Source: JALZMG01 sp963739975 (GTDB lineage Bacteria > Actinomycetota > Acidimicrobiia > Acidimicrobiales > Ilumatobacteraceae). Taken from it: a DNA stretch of 64,000 nucleotides. Location: contig CAVUCK010000014.1 in the NCBI GenBank assembly GCA_963739975.1, positions 1 to 64,000 of the forward strand. The letters are read 5' to 3'. The position numbers were made by a program, and so were the translations under genes. The notes beneath the pieces are model-generated. The model made no database searches. It was given only the letters and a program-made list of their open reading frames with translations, and was not told the DNA's origin. Shown here one piece after another: positions 8,496 to 16,357 of the stretch. The stretch's first letter is position 1. Each line of letters opens with the position of its first letter.

Positions 8496-9154
8496 GCCGT
8501 CAGCCACTCCCGGGCGCGGGTGAAGGCGTCGGCAGCGTCGTCGGCGCGGTGGGCCGGCCGGTTGGCATCGTGGGCGAACCCGTGCTCGGCCTCGGGGTAG
8601 CGCACGACCGTCACACCGGCCGCCTCGAGCGCGTCGACGTCGGGCGGCGGCGTGTACGTGTCCTGCTCGCCGATGATCGCCAGCACCCGGTCCGGATGGC
8701 CGCTCGCCAGGTGCTCGAGCGGCTCGCCCTGGCTGCTCGACCGCCAGTTCTCGGGCACCTTGATCATCCCGTAGAAGGCGACCAGCCGGGCGAAGCGGTC
8801 CGACCGGGCCGCCTTGAGCGTGTACATCCCGCCCATGCAGAACCCGATCAGCCCAACTCGCTCCTGACCCGTCGCGTCGGCCCCTTGCAGCAGGTCGCCC
8901 AGGTGGTCGTCATCCTGCAACCCGGCCACCGCCTCCATCCGCGCCGGGATGTCCGCCAGGCCCTCCTGACCGGGAAACGGCTCGACGGCGCACACCGCCA
9001 TCGACCACTCGGTGGCGAGGCGGTCGACGAGATCCTGGAACAGCGGGCGCAACCCCATGATGTCGGGGGCGATGACCAGCCCCATGGCCACGTCGCCGTC
9101 CGGGATGTTGACGATCGCCGGCGTGCCGCTGGGCAAGATGACGTCCATTGCCAC
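8492..9154 (-). CDS. Dienelactone hydrolase family protein
   Basis: This 220-residue alpha/beta hydrolase belongs to the dienelactone hydrolase family, which opens lactones or related esters with a cysteine nucleophile. The nucleophile elbow is GLIGFCMGGMYTL, an acidic residue lies in IIGEQDTYTPP, and the catalytic histidine in YPEAEHGFAHD; together these form the Cys-Asp-His triad. The start is a GTG at 9154, and an ATG two codons later is equally possible. The physiological substrate is unknown. Confidence 0.88.
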   Translation of the reverse strand: MAMDVILPSGTPAIVNIPDGDVAMGLVIAPDIMGLRPLFQDLVDRLATEWSMAVCAVEPFPGQEGLADIPARMEAVAGLQDDDHLGDLLQGADATGQERVGLIGFCMGGMYTLKAARSDRFARLVAFYGMIKVPENWRSSSQGEPLEHLASGHPDRVLAIIGEQDTYTPPPDVDALEAAGVTVVRYPEAEHGFAHDANRPAHRADDAADAFTRAREWLTA

Positions 9155-9159
9155 CGAAC

Positions 9160-9897
9160 CTACGCGTCACGCCGCTTGGCGGTGATCAGGCCGAAGACCA
9201 GGATCGCCAGCACCCACGCGAAGAAGTAGACACCGCCGGTCACGCGGCCGAGGACGTCCTCGTCGCCGATGTCCACCACCGCCATCTGGATGCCGGCCGA
9301 GTACGGCAACCACTTCGCCGCGCCCTCTGCGCCGACGCCCGACAGCAGGGCGGCGATCAAGCCCTCGGCGATCAACGGCCACAGCAGCAGCACGCAGATG
9401 CTCGCCGCCGTGTTGCGGATCAGCAGCCCGAGCCCGTAGCCGAGCAGGGTCAGGCCGATCGCCAGCAGCACCACGCCGAACAGCGCGGCGCCCGTGCCCT
9501 CCAGATCCTCCGACGCCGACTCCCCGGCGGCCAGCCGCCCCCCGAACCACCCGACGACCACGATCAGCGTCGTGAGCACGGCGGCCGCCCCTGCCGTGAC
9601 GATCGGCTTGGCCAGCAGCGGACGCCAGCGGTCGGGCATGGCGGCGAACGTCGGGCGGATCGTGTGGTTGGCGTACTCGCCCGTGATCCCGACGGCCGCC
9701 ACGACACCGAACAGCATCGCCGTCACCACCGTCGTGCCGGTGATCGCGCCGGCCAGCGTCTCGCCGGTGACGTCCTCGGCCAGCACGGCCGTGAGGATCG
9801 ACACGACGAGCGGGAAGGCGACGGCGCAGATCACCAGCACCCACGTCACGGTGATCGTCGTCAGCTTGATCCACTCGCTGCGGATGGCGGCGATCAT
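9160..9897 (-). CDS. ABC transporter permease (ABC-2 type)
   Basis: This 245-residue protein has about six hydrophobic segments (for example WVLVICAVAFPLVVSILTAV, AAVLTTLIVVVGWFGG, LFGVVLLAIGLTLLGYGLG, FFAWVLAILVFGL) and is the membrane part of an ABC exporter. The start MIAAIRSEWIKL is typical of ABC-2 permeases in actinobacteria. Its ATG overlaps the ATPase stop (ATGA). The substrate is not predictable. Confidence 0.85.
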   Translation of the reverse strand: MIAAIRSEWIKLTTITVTWVLVICAVAFPLVVSILTAVLAEDVTGETLAGAITGTTVVTAMLFGVVAAVGITGEYANHTIRPTFAAMPDRWRPLLAKPIVTAGAAAVLTTLIVVVGWFGGRLAAGESASEDLEGTGAALFGVVLLAIGLTLLGYGLGLLIRNTAASICVLLLWPLIAEGLIAALLSGVGAEGAAKWLPYSAGIQMAVVDIGDEDVLGRVTGGVYFFAWVLAILVFGLITAKRRDA

Positions 9898-10817
9898 CGG
9901 TCGGCTCCGGGTGCCGGCACGGCCCGGTACTCCTGGTCGGCGGCCGTCGCCCGCAGGAAGGCGTCCTCCAGGGACTCGGCCTGCGGCGACAGCTCGTGGA
10001 GCACCGCCCCGACCTCGGCGGCCAAGTCCCCGATGCGCTCGATCGCCAGGCCGTGCACGTCCATGCCGTCGGGGGCGATCGGCCGCAGGTCGCCGCCCGC
10101 CCGCCGGAGGTGCTCGGCGAACTCGGCCGGGCGCGGCGTGCGCACCCGCACCCAGCGCGTCGAGTACCGCTCGACGAACGCCCGCACCGGCCCCTGCTCG
10201 ATGAGCCGGCCCCGGCCGATCACGACCAGGTCGTCGGCCATCAGTGCGATCTCCGACAGCAGGTGGCTGCTGACGAGCACGGTGCGCCCGCCGCGAGCGA
10301 GGTGCACCAGCACGTCCCGGATCCACCGGATGCCCTCGGGGTCGAGCCCGTTGGCCGGCTCGTCGAGGATCACGGTGTGCGGATCGCCGAGCAGCACCCC
10401 GGCGAGCCCCAGCCGCTGGCGCATGCCGAGCGAGTAGCCCCGCACCTTGCGCCCGGCGACGTCGCTCAGCCCGACCAGGCCGAGCACTTCGTCGATGCGC
10501 TGCGCCGGCATGCCGTGCGTCGCAGCCAGCCAACGCAGGTGGTTGCGGCCCGAGCGGCTCGGATGCACGTAGCCGGCGTCGAACAGCGCCCCAATGTCGA
10601 ACAGCGGCCGGCGCATCGACTCGTAGGCCTTGCCATCGAAGCGCGTCGTGCCCCGCTCGGCGCGGTCAAGACCGACCATGCAGCGCATCGTGGTGCTCTT
10701 GCCCGAGCCGTTCGGTCCGAGGAACCCGGTGACGCGGCCCGGGTGGACGTCGAAGCTGAGGCCGTCGACGGCGAGGATGCGGCCGAAGCGCTTGGTCAGG
10801 TCGCGGATCTCGATCAT
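9894..10817 (-). CDS. ABC transporter ATP-binding protein
   Basis: This 307-residue ATPase partners the permease encoded next to it. It has a Walker A GPNGSGKSTTM, a signature GYSLGMRQRLGLAG, a Walker B HTVILDEPANGLDPEG and a switch VSSHLLSE. About 80 residues follow the ATPase core, as in the DrrA/NatA type of exporter. The ATG at 10817 overlaps the stop of the upstream LLM gene (ATGA), and the stop overlaps the permease start. Confidence 0.93.
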   Translation of the reverse strand: MIEIRDLTKRFGRILAVDGLSFDVHPGRVTGFLGPNGSGKSTTMRCMVGLDRAERGTTRFDGKAYESMRRPLFDIGALFDAGYVHPSRSGRNHLRWLAATHGMPAQRIDEVLGLVGLSDVAGRKVRGYSLGMRQRLGLAGVLLGDPHTVILDEPANGLDPEGIRWIRDVLVHLARGGRTVLVSSHLLSEIALMADDLVVIGRGRLIEQGPVRAFVERYSTRWVRVRTPRPAEFAEHLRRAGGDLRPIAPDGMDVHGLAIERIGDLAAEVGAVLHELSPQAESLEDAFLRATAADQEYRAVPAPGADR

Positions 10818-11815
10818 CGGGCGAACGTCTCCAGCATCAGGTCGACGTCGTCGCCGAGGGGGTAGAGGATCGGGCACGTGCAGCCGTTGGCGACGTACTC
10901 GGCGACCTTGGCGACGACCTCGTCGGGTTCGCCGGAGGCGGTGCATCGCTGCACCACGTCGTCGGGGACCAGCCGGCTGGCCGTCAGCACCTGCTCGTGG
11001 GTCGCCGGCCACGTCAGCACCTGCCCGATCTCGTCGAGCAGCGCCTGCGGGACGCCGGACGCCTTCATGATGTGCGGCTGCTGGCCGAGGTACTGGGTCA
11101 CCATCAGGCGGGCGCTGTCGAGGGCCGCCGCCCGGTCCCGGTCGATGCTGCACACGACGAGCTGCGGGCGGTCGATGTCGTCGACCGTGCGGCCGGCCCG
11201 TGCGGCGCCGCGCCCCAGTGCCTCGATGGCCGCGGCGTTGTACGCCGGGTCGACGAGGTAGTTGAGGACGACACCGTCGGCGATCTCACCGGCCAGCTCC
11301 ATCATCTGCATCCCGGTTGCGCCGATGTAGATCGGCACGTCCTTTGGCCGCCGCTGCTGGTACACGTAGTCGAGCTCGACGCCGTCGAGGTGGACGTGGT
11401 AGCCGTCGAGCGTCACGGTCTCGTTGGCCAGCAGTCCACGGACCGCGTCGACGACCTCGCGCATGACGCGCAACGGGCGAGCCCGGTCGATGCCGACCCT
11501 TGCCGCAAGGGGGTCCCACCACGCGCCCACGCCGCAGAGGATGCGACCGGGGGCCAGGTCGTCGAGCGTCGAGAACGTGCTCGCCAGCCGGGCCGCGTTG
11601 CGGGTCCAGATGTCGACGACGCCCGACCCGACCTTGATCCGATCCGTCGCCGCGGCGAACGCCGCCATCGGGACGACGGCGTCGCGCACGAGCCGGCTGT
11701 CGGCCTGCCAGACGGCGGCGAAGCCGAGGTCCTCGGCCCGCCGGACCAGCTCGATGCCGCGCCGCAGGTCGTGAGCGTCCTGCAGGTAGAGGGCGACGGG
11801 ATGGTCGGCGGCCAC
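10814..11815 (-). CDS. LLM-class flavin (F420-type) oxidoreductase
   Basis: This roughly 333-residue luciferase-like protein starts VAADHPVALYLQDAHDLRRG and includes GFAAVWQADSRLVRDAVVPM, VGSGVVDIWTRNAARLAS, LDDLAPGRILCGVGAWWDPL and PIYIGATGMQMMELAGEIAD, all family landmarks. I took the GTG at 11815; the frame is open much further upstream but would cover the divergent lipoprotein gene. It is translationally coupled to an ABC transporter, which may export or import its substrate or product. Confidence 0.85.
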   Translation of the reverse strand: MAADHPVALYLQDAHDLRRGIELVRRAEDLGFAAVWQADSRLVRDAVVPMAAFAAATDRIKVGSGVVDIWTRNAARLASTFSTLDDLAPGRILCGVGAWWDPLAARVGIDRARPLRVMREVVDAVRGLLANETVTLDGYHVHLDGVELDYVYQQRRPKDVPIYIGATGMQMMELAGEIADGVVLNYLVDPAYNAAAIEALGRGAARAGRTVDDIDRPQLVVCSIDRDRAAALDSARLMVTQYLGQQPHIMKASGVPQALLDEIGQVLTWPATHEQVLTASRLVPDDVVQRCTASGEPDEVVAKVAEYVANGCTCPILYPLGDDVDLMLETFAR

Positions 11816-11869
11816 CCGCGCATCCTGCCAGATCGGTTTGTCGACCGGCCGGAGGGGTACCGCCTCCCC

Positions 11870-12337
11870 ATGCTCCCCCGCGCTGTCTCCGCCACGCTCG
11901 TCGCTCTCGTCGCGCTCGGGGTGGCGGCGTGCTCGGACGAGGACCGCGACGAGATCGGCCAGGCCGCCGACTCCCTGGTGCAGGACGTGCAAGACGCCGC
12001 CAACACCGTCGTCTCCAACGCCGAGCAGGCCGCCGGCGATGCCGTCAACGCCGCCGCCGAGACGGCAGTGCGCAACGTGGCCGCCCAGGCCGGGCGGGCG
12101 GAGTTCTCCGACGCCGGGCACCCGATCGAGGGCGATCTGACCTGCGAGGCGACCGTTGCCGGCAACGCCAGCCAGGTCGATGTCACGTGCAACGGGACCA
12201 CCGAGGCCGGTGGCACGGCCCTGCTCACCGGGCAGACCAGCGAGCTGCCGGGCGCCGGCGTGACCGACATCGCCGGCACGTTCACCGGCACCGTCAACGG
12301 CGAAGAGGTCTTCACCGCCGACGCCCTCGGCGCCTGA
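11870..12337 (+). CDS. Small lipoprotein, unknown function
   Basis: This 155-residue protein has a short signal peptide and lipobox ending LVALGVAAC, so it is probably lipid-anchored at Cys-22 or nearby. An Ala/Asp/Glu-rich helical stretch (residues 25-75) follows, then a beta-rich C-terminal domain with one cysteine pair (LTCEATVAG, VDVTCNGT). The layout is like DUF4333-type lipoproteins, but I cannot assign it. It is divergent from the LLM gene. Confidence 0.7.
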   Translation: MLPRAVSATLVALVALGVAACSDEDRDEIGQAADSLVQDVQDAANTVVSNAEQAAGDAVNAAAETAVRNVAAQAGRAEFSDAGHPIEGDLTCEATVAGNASQVDVTCNGTTEAGGTALLTGQTSELPGAGVTDIAGTFTGTVNGEEVFTADALGA

Positions 12338-12365
12338 CGACACACGCCCCTCGGATCAGCGGAGG

Positions 12366-12386
12366 CGGAGCGAGCGAGGCCATCAA
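12366..12386. repeat. Family F, partial copy
   Basis: GGAGCGAGCGAGGCCATCAA matches the end of the two full family F repeats. Read on the minus strand it again begins an ORF with MASLAP. It lies 28 nt after the lipoprotein stop. Confidence 0.6.
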
Positions 12387-12406
12387 GCAAGTCCCCCGAG
12401 CGTTCG

Positions 12407-12487
12407 TTACGCAGCGAACATGACAGCCCAGGCCGGCCTTGCCCGGCCCAGCCGAGTGAGCGGAGTCTTCGGAGCGAGCGAGGCCAT
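12407..12487 (-). CDS. 26-residue ORF carried by repeat F, coupled to amidohydrolase
   Basis: The ATG overlaps the amidohydrolase stop codon as TGATG. The peptide starts MASLAPKTPLTRLGRARPAW and stops after 26 codons. A copy at 59799 has the same arrangement after fhs and the same first ten residues. It may be a translated peptide, or only a passenger of a repeat that supplies stop and start signals. Confidence 0.35.
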   Translation of the reverse strand: MASLAPKTPLTRLGRARPAWAVMFAA

Positions 12488-12489
12488 CA
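12420..12489. repeat. Family F repeat, copy 1
   Basis: A 70-bp segment is nearly identical to 59830-59899. It contains GGCCGGCCTTGCCCGGCC, a 6-bp stem, and ends in GGAGCGAGCGAGGCCATCA, which supplies the stop codon of the amidohydrolase gene. The rest of 12338-12419 holds only the partial copy. Confidence 0.85.
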
Positions 12490-13512
12490 ACTCAGTCGGG
12501 CGAACAACCGCTGGGCCTGCTCGGCGGCGTGGGCGCGCACCTCGTCGACGTCGACCGTGGTCGGCTGTCCGCCGCGCACCAGGGTGCGGCCGTCTCCCGT
12601 GACGACGTCGAGGGCTCGCGTGCCCGGCGTGAACGCCAGGTGCCACGGCGAGTCGACGTGGTCGTAGGTCCACGTGACCTGGTCGTCGGCGGCTTCGGGA
12701 ACGAGCGCCTGCCCGTTGCGCAGCCACGACCAGGCGGTGTCCGGCGTGGCCTCGACGTCGTCGGCCCGGTGGGCCACGTAGGCCAGCCGGAACTCCTCGA
12801 GCATGTCGGCGCCGATGCCGTCGGTGCCGAGCACGACGCGGTTCGACCGCCGGGCAGGGCGGGCGTAGCCGACGGCGTTGTTCATGTTGCTGCGCGGGTT
12901 GTGGGCGATCGTGCCGGGGAGGTGGCGGTCCAGCAGGACGCAGTGGACGAGCAGCCAGTCGTCTCGGGCGAGGTCGGCCAGTCGGCCGCCTGCGTCGGCG
13001 TCGGGCGGACCTTCGGCGACGTGGACGTGGACGCCGACCCCGAGGTCGGCGGCCAGGCCGGCCGCCGCAGCAAGCGTGTCGTCGGTGCACGTGAAGGCGG
13101 CGTGGACGCCGACCAGGCCCCGGCCGCCGGCGCGCAGGAACCGCTCGTTCTCGGCCAGGCCGCGGCGGGCGCCGTCAGGGCCGTGGCGGTCCGTCACGCC
13201 GTAGGCGCAGACGACGCGCACGCCGACCTCGGCGCAGGCGTCGGCGACGACGTCGAGACTGCCCTCGATGGCCGACGGGCTCTCGTGGTGATCGACGATC
13301 GCCGTGGTGCCGGCGAGCAGGGCTTCCAGTGCGCCGAGGCGGGCCGAGGCGCGCAGCATGTCGAGGTCCAGAGCGGCGTCGAGGCGCCACCAGACCTGTT
13401 CGAGGATCTGGGCGAAGTCGTGTGGCGTGGCCGGCGGCGACGGCATGCCGCGGGCCAGCGCCGAGTAGAGGTGGTGGTGCCCGCAGACCAGGCCGGGGGT
13501 GACGGCGGTCAT
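12487..13512 (-). CDS. Amidohydrolase (SsnA/chlorohydrolase-like), lacking the N-terminal composite domain
   Basis: This 341-residue metal-dependent hydrolase has the metal site VCGHHHLYSALARGM at its very N-terminus, then VHVHVAEGP (His), VHCVLLD (His) and LGTDGIGADM (Asp). NPRSNMNNAVGYA is a hallmark of the SsnA/guanine-deaminase-like branch. Relatives have about 50-60 residues before the first metal motif; here the ATG overlaps the DUF1801 stop (ATGA), so that part is missing. Deamination or hydrolysis of a cyclic or N-acyl compound is likely, substrate unknown. Confidence 0.82.
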   Translation of the reverse strand: MTAVTPGLVCGHHHLYSALARGMPSPPATPHDFAQILEQVWWRLDAALDLDMLRASARLGALEALLAGTTAIVDHHESPSAIEGSLDVVADACAEVGVRVVCAYGVTDRHGPDGARRGLAENERFLRAGGRGLVGVHAAFTCTDDTLAAAAGLAADLGVGVHVHVAEGPPDADAGGRLADLARDDWLLVHCVLLDRHLPGTIAHNPRSNMNNAVGYARPARRSNRVVLGTDGIGADMLEEFRLAYVAHRADDVEATPDTAWSWLRNGQALVPEAADDQVTWTYDHVDSPWHLAFTPGTRALDVVTGDGRTLVRGGQPTTVDVDEVRAHAAEQAQRLFARLS

Positions 13513-13958
13513 CGGTCGGCGCGAGACGCCTCGTACAGCTCGATGTAGCGCTCGGGCGGCACGCTGGCGACGATCTCGCCGATGGCGTCGAGGTCGAGGC
13601 CGGCGAGGTTGCGGAAGCGCAGGCAGCTCTTGCCCATGTCGAACTTGATGCCGGCGGCGGCGTACGCCGCCCGCAGGCGGGCCATCAGCTCCGGCGAGGT
13701 GTAGGCGGCGTTGAGGTAGAGGGCGTAGTGGCGGGCCTGGGCGGCCAGCCCGAGCACGCCGAGCGGCCGGCCGTTGTAGGTGTCCGGGTAGCGCTCGAGC
13801 GGGATCTCGTAGCTGATCATCCCCCAGTTCATCGTCTCCTCGTAGCCGGGCGGGAGCCGCCGCAAGATCGTCTCGCGGACGGTCCGCACGACGTCGGCCC
13901 GATCGGGCGGGAGCTCGTCGAGGTACTCGTCCACCGTCGTCGCTGCGCTGTTGACCAC
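13509..13958 (-). CDS. DUF1801 (YdhG-like) protein
   Basis: This 149-residue protein matches the DUF1801 pattern: TVDEYLDELPPDRADVVRTV, then GYEETMNWGMISYEIPL, HYALYLNAAY and GKSCLRFRNLAGLDLDAIG. A proposed iron-chaperone role exists for a Bacillus relative, otherwise the function is unknown. It begins with GTG at 13958 and is coupled to the amidohydrolase by ATGA. Confidence 0.85.
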   Translation of the reverse strand: MVNSAATTVDEYLDELPPDRADVVRTVRETILRRLPPGYEETMNWGMISYEIPLERYPDTYNGRPLGVLGLAAQARHYALYLNAAYTSPELMARLRAAYAAAGIKFDMGKSCLRFRNLAGLDLDAIGEIVASVPPERYIELYEASRADR

Positions 13959-13984
13959 GAACGGAGGATATTTCGACGGCCAGG

Positions 13985-14014
13985 TTGTCGCTACCTCTTA
14001 GCGATGTATCGTTA
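13985..14014 (+). promoter_or_regulatory. Promoter and operator of the padR-like gene
   Basis: TTGTCG (13985-13990), a 17-bp spacer and TATCGT (14008-14013) form a plausible promoter. TAGCGATGTATCGTTA at 13999-14014 is a 16-bp palindrome with one mismatch per arm and overlaps the -10 element, the usual place for a PadR autorepressor to bind. The link to PadR is inferred from position. Confidence 0.55.
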
Positions 14015-14046
14015 CTTATCACGAACAACCCCTTCGAGGAGACGCG

Positions 14047-14598
14047 ATGAGAACCATGAGGATGAGGCACATGCACCGCCACCACGACGGCCCTGGACAC
14101 GGACCCGGTCGGCGGCGGGCCCGCCGGGGCGCCATCCGGGCCAGCCTGCTCGGCTTGCTGGCCGAGCGACCGATGCACGGGTACGAGCTGATCCAGGAGC
14201 TGGAACAGCGGACCGGCGGCCGGTGGAAGCCGAGCCCGGGGTCGGTGTACCCGACGCTGGCGCAGTTGGAGGACGAGGGCCTGGTCCGATCGACCGACGA
14301 CGACGGGCGCAAGCGCTTCGAGCTGACGGAGGCCGGGCAGACCTGGCTGGCCGAGCACCAGGACGACGGCCCGATGCCGCCGTGGGCCGAGGGTGGCACG
14401 GGACACCGTGGCGATCTGCGCCGGCTGGCGGCGGAGATCTTCGGCCAGCTGCGCCAGATCGGCCGGTTCGGGTCGGCGGCCCAGCTCGACCGGGCTAGGG
14501 AGATCCTGATCCGCACGCGCAGCGAGCTCTACGACGTGCTCGCCGCTCCCCCGTCCGACACCGACGCCGACGCCGAACCCGACGACACCGAGGCCTGA
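14047..14598 (+). CDS. PadR-family transcriptional regulator
   Basis: This 183-residue protein has a His/Arg-rich N-terminus (MRHMHRHHDGPGHGPG), then the PadR winged helix: IRASLLGLLAERPMHGYELI, GRWKPSPGSVYPTLAQLEDEG and GRKRFELTEAGQTWL. The C-terminal third has a dimerisation helix and an acidic tail. The His-rich leader resembles metal-sensing PadR proteins, but no ligand can be inferred. A ribosome-binding site GAGGAG lies 7 nt before the ATG. A palindrome upstream suggests autoregulation. Confidence 0.9.
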   Translation: MRTMRMRHMHRHHDGPGHGPGRRRARRGAIRASLLGLLAERPMHGYELIQELEQRTGGRWKPSPGSVYPTLAQLEDEGLVRSTDDDGRKRFELTEAGQTWLAEHQDDGPMPPWAEGGTGHRGDLRRLAAEIFGQLRQIGRFGSAAQLDRAREILIRTRSELYDVLAAPPSDTDADAEPDDTEA

Positions 14599-14600
14599 TC

Positions 14601-14683
14601 CATCGGAGGGTTTGACGTCACCCGAGGGTTTCCTTCGCCCCTGCCGGGCCGCAGACCCTCGGGTGCGCCGAAACCCTCGGATG
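14601..14683. repeat. Palindromic repeat family D, copy 1
   Basis: The outer arms CATCGGAGGGTTT and AAACCCTCGGATG and inner arms ACCCGAGGGT and ACCCTCGGGT form nested stems. It fills the convergent gap between the PadR and Rieske genes. Copy 2 is at 16789. Confidence 0.8.
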
Positions 14684-14685
14684 GG

Positions 14686-16317
14686 CTAGCGCTGGATGCG
14701 GCCGGCGACGAGGTCGATGGCGCGGGTCACGTTGGCGGCGACGAAGCGCTCGAGCTTCGGCGCGTCGAGGAAACGGGCCGCCGCTTGCAGTGGTCGCGCC
14801 GACCCGGAACGGGCGGCTTCCTCGCTGGCCGCCCGCGTCGTCTTCACGGCGTGGGCGTGGACGATGAACGCCGTCGTGGTGTCGTCCAGTGCCCGGCGTT
14901 GCAGCTCGGTGCCGGCGGCGACCACGTCGTCGGTGCCGAGATCGATGTCGACGCTCGGCCCGACCGAGGTGTGCCACTCGTGGCGCCCCGTCCACGACGC
15001 CAGGAACGCGCACCACAGGGCCAGGCGGACCGTGTCCGGGTGCCGCTGCTGGGCGGCGTGCCACCGCGCCGCGTTGGCGTACGTCATCCCATGCGTGATG
15101 TCGAGCCAGCCGAAGTCGTCGTGGAAGTCGCGCTCGCCGGCCGGGTCGTAGCGCAGCATCCGCTCGCTGACGGCGTCGACGACGACGTCGAGCACGCCAT
15201 CCACGCCGGCGCCCGCCCGTAGTGCGCCGACGGCGGCATGCAGCGGCGCCGCACGGTCCCCACCGTCGAGCAGCGCCGCGCCCAACGTCCCGTCGTCACG
15301 CCACTCGGGCTCGACGGCGACGTCGGCGAGCGCGCCGAGATCGACCCCGGCCAGCGCCTTCGTGAACGGTCGCATGTAGGGCAGCGTGTCCTCGCGCGTG
15401 CCGTAGACGATCGTCGGCACGAGGTAGGGCAGCACGGTGTCGGCCCGCTCCCAGCCGAGCCGGTCGAGCAGCTGGAAGGCCTTCTGGGTGTAGATCGCCC
15501 CGTGTCCGTAGGAGAGGAGGTGGTCGCTGATCACGGCCGTGAACCACGGCCGCAGCTCCTCGGCGCCCGAGCCGGCGTGGATCGCGCCGCGCACCAACGC
15601 CTGCGCCGGCTCGAGCTGCTCGGCTTCGACGAGGCGGCGGAACTCGGCGGCGGGATCCGGGCCGAGATCGCCGGCCGGCTCGGGCAACGGGTTGACCGGC
15701 CGGTCGCGCTCGACCTCGGCGATGCCGGCGATGGCCTGGACGATCGGCAGCGCACGCTGGTCCCCGTCGTAGAGGTCGACCATGGCCAGACAGTCGGTGG
15801 CCGAAGCGATCGAGTGGCCCCACCCGAAGTCGGCGCGCGGTGCCCCGTAGGCGACGGCCTCCCAGATCAGCTCGCCCGGGTTGGCGTCCGCTCGAAGCAG
15901 TCGCACGACGTCCCGGCTGACCTGGCCGACGTAGGCGTTGGCGATGCCGCGGCGCAGCGACGGCACGAGGCGGGCCCGCTGCTCCTCGGGGGACGGCTCG
16001 ACGATCGACACGGCCACGGACCCGTCGGCACCGACCGTCACCGGATGGGTGCGGACGTCCTCCTCGCCGAGCACGCAGGTGCCGTCGTCGACGCGGAACT
16101 TCCAGTTGTGCCAGGCGCAGGTGAGCAGCTCGCCATCGAGCGTGCCCTGGGTCAGGCCGTACGCCTCGTGGGGGCAGGCGTGGTCGAGGGCGTGGACACC
16201 GCTCGCGGTGCGCACCACGCAGACGCGGTGGCCGTCAGCACGGGCCAGCCGCATCGAGCCGACCGGCAGGTCGTCGAGGCTGAGGCCGAGTTCGATCGGA
16301 GTGGAGGTCGTTGTCAT
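14686..16317 (-). CDS. Rieske [2Fe-2S] protein with large C-terminal domain (questin-oxidase-like?)
   Basis: This 543-residue protein starts with a Rieske domain: ligands CPHEAYG (about residue 48) and CAWHNWKF (about 68), matching C-x-H and C-x2-H. The remaining 430 residues are mainly helical, with recurring His-rich segments (GWGHSIASATD, LSYGHGAIYTQKAF, GWLDITHGMTYANAAR, WTGRHEWHT). This pattern loosely resembles questin-oxidase-like (Baeyer-Villiger) proteins, but I cannot confirm it. The gene is divergent from soxR by 26 nt and has a MerR-type promoter, which implies induction by redox-cycling compounds. Confidence 0.7.
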   Translation of the reverse strand: MTTTSTPIELGLSLDDLPVGSMRLARADGHRVCVVRTASGVHALDHACPHEAYGLTQGTLDGELLTCAWHNWKFRVDDGTCVLGEEDVRTHPVTVGADGSVAVSIVEPSPEEQRARLVPSLRRGIANAYVGQVSRDVVRLLRADANPGELIWEAVAYGAPRADFGWGHSIASATDCLAMVDLYDGDQRALPIVQAIAGIAEVERDRPVNPLPEPAGDLGPDPAAEFRRLVEAEQLEPAQALVRGAIHAGSGAEELRPWFTAVISDHLLSYGHGAIYTQKAFQLLDRLGWERADTVLPYLVPTIVYGTREDTLPYMRPFTKALAGVDLGALADVAVEPEWRDDGTLGAALLDGGDRAAPLHAAVGALRAGAGVDGVLDVVVDAVSERMLRYDPAGERDFHDDFGWLDITHGMTYANAARWHAAQQRHPDTVRLALWCAFLASWTGRHEWHTSVGPSVDIDLGTDDVVAAGTELQRRALDDTTTAFIVHAHAVKTTRAASEEAARSGSARPLQAAARFLDAPKLERFVAANVTRAIDLVAGRIQR

Positions 16318-16326
16318 CGTGAAGCG

Positions 16327-16357
16327 ACGGTAGAACTTCGATTGTGGTTGAAGTCAA
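16327..16357 (-). promoter_or_regulatory. SoxR/MerR-type promoter with 19-bp spacer
   Basis: On the minus strand TTGACT (16357-16352) and TACCGT (16332-16327) are separated by exactly 19 bp, the over-long spacer typical of MerR-family promoters. Within the spacer, CTTCAACCACAATCGAAG is an imperfect palindrome resembling the SoxR box. The ATG of the Rieske gene is only 10 nt after the -10, so its mRNA would be nearly leaderless. The palindrome covers the soxR start codon, which suggests autoregulation. Confidence 0.7.

Noticed and set aside
12420..12489. Prophage attachment site made by the two F repeats at 12.4 and 59.8 kb
   Set aside because: The 47 kb between them is ordinary chromosomal content with no integrase or phage genes.
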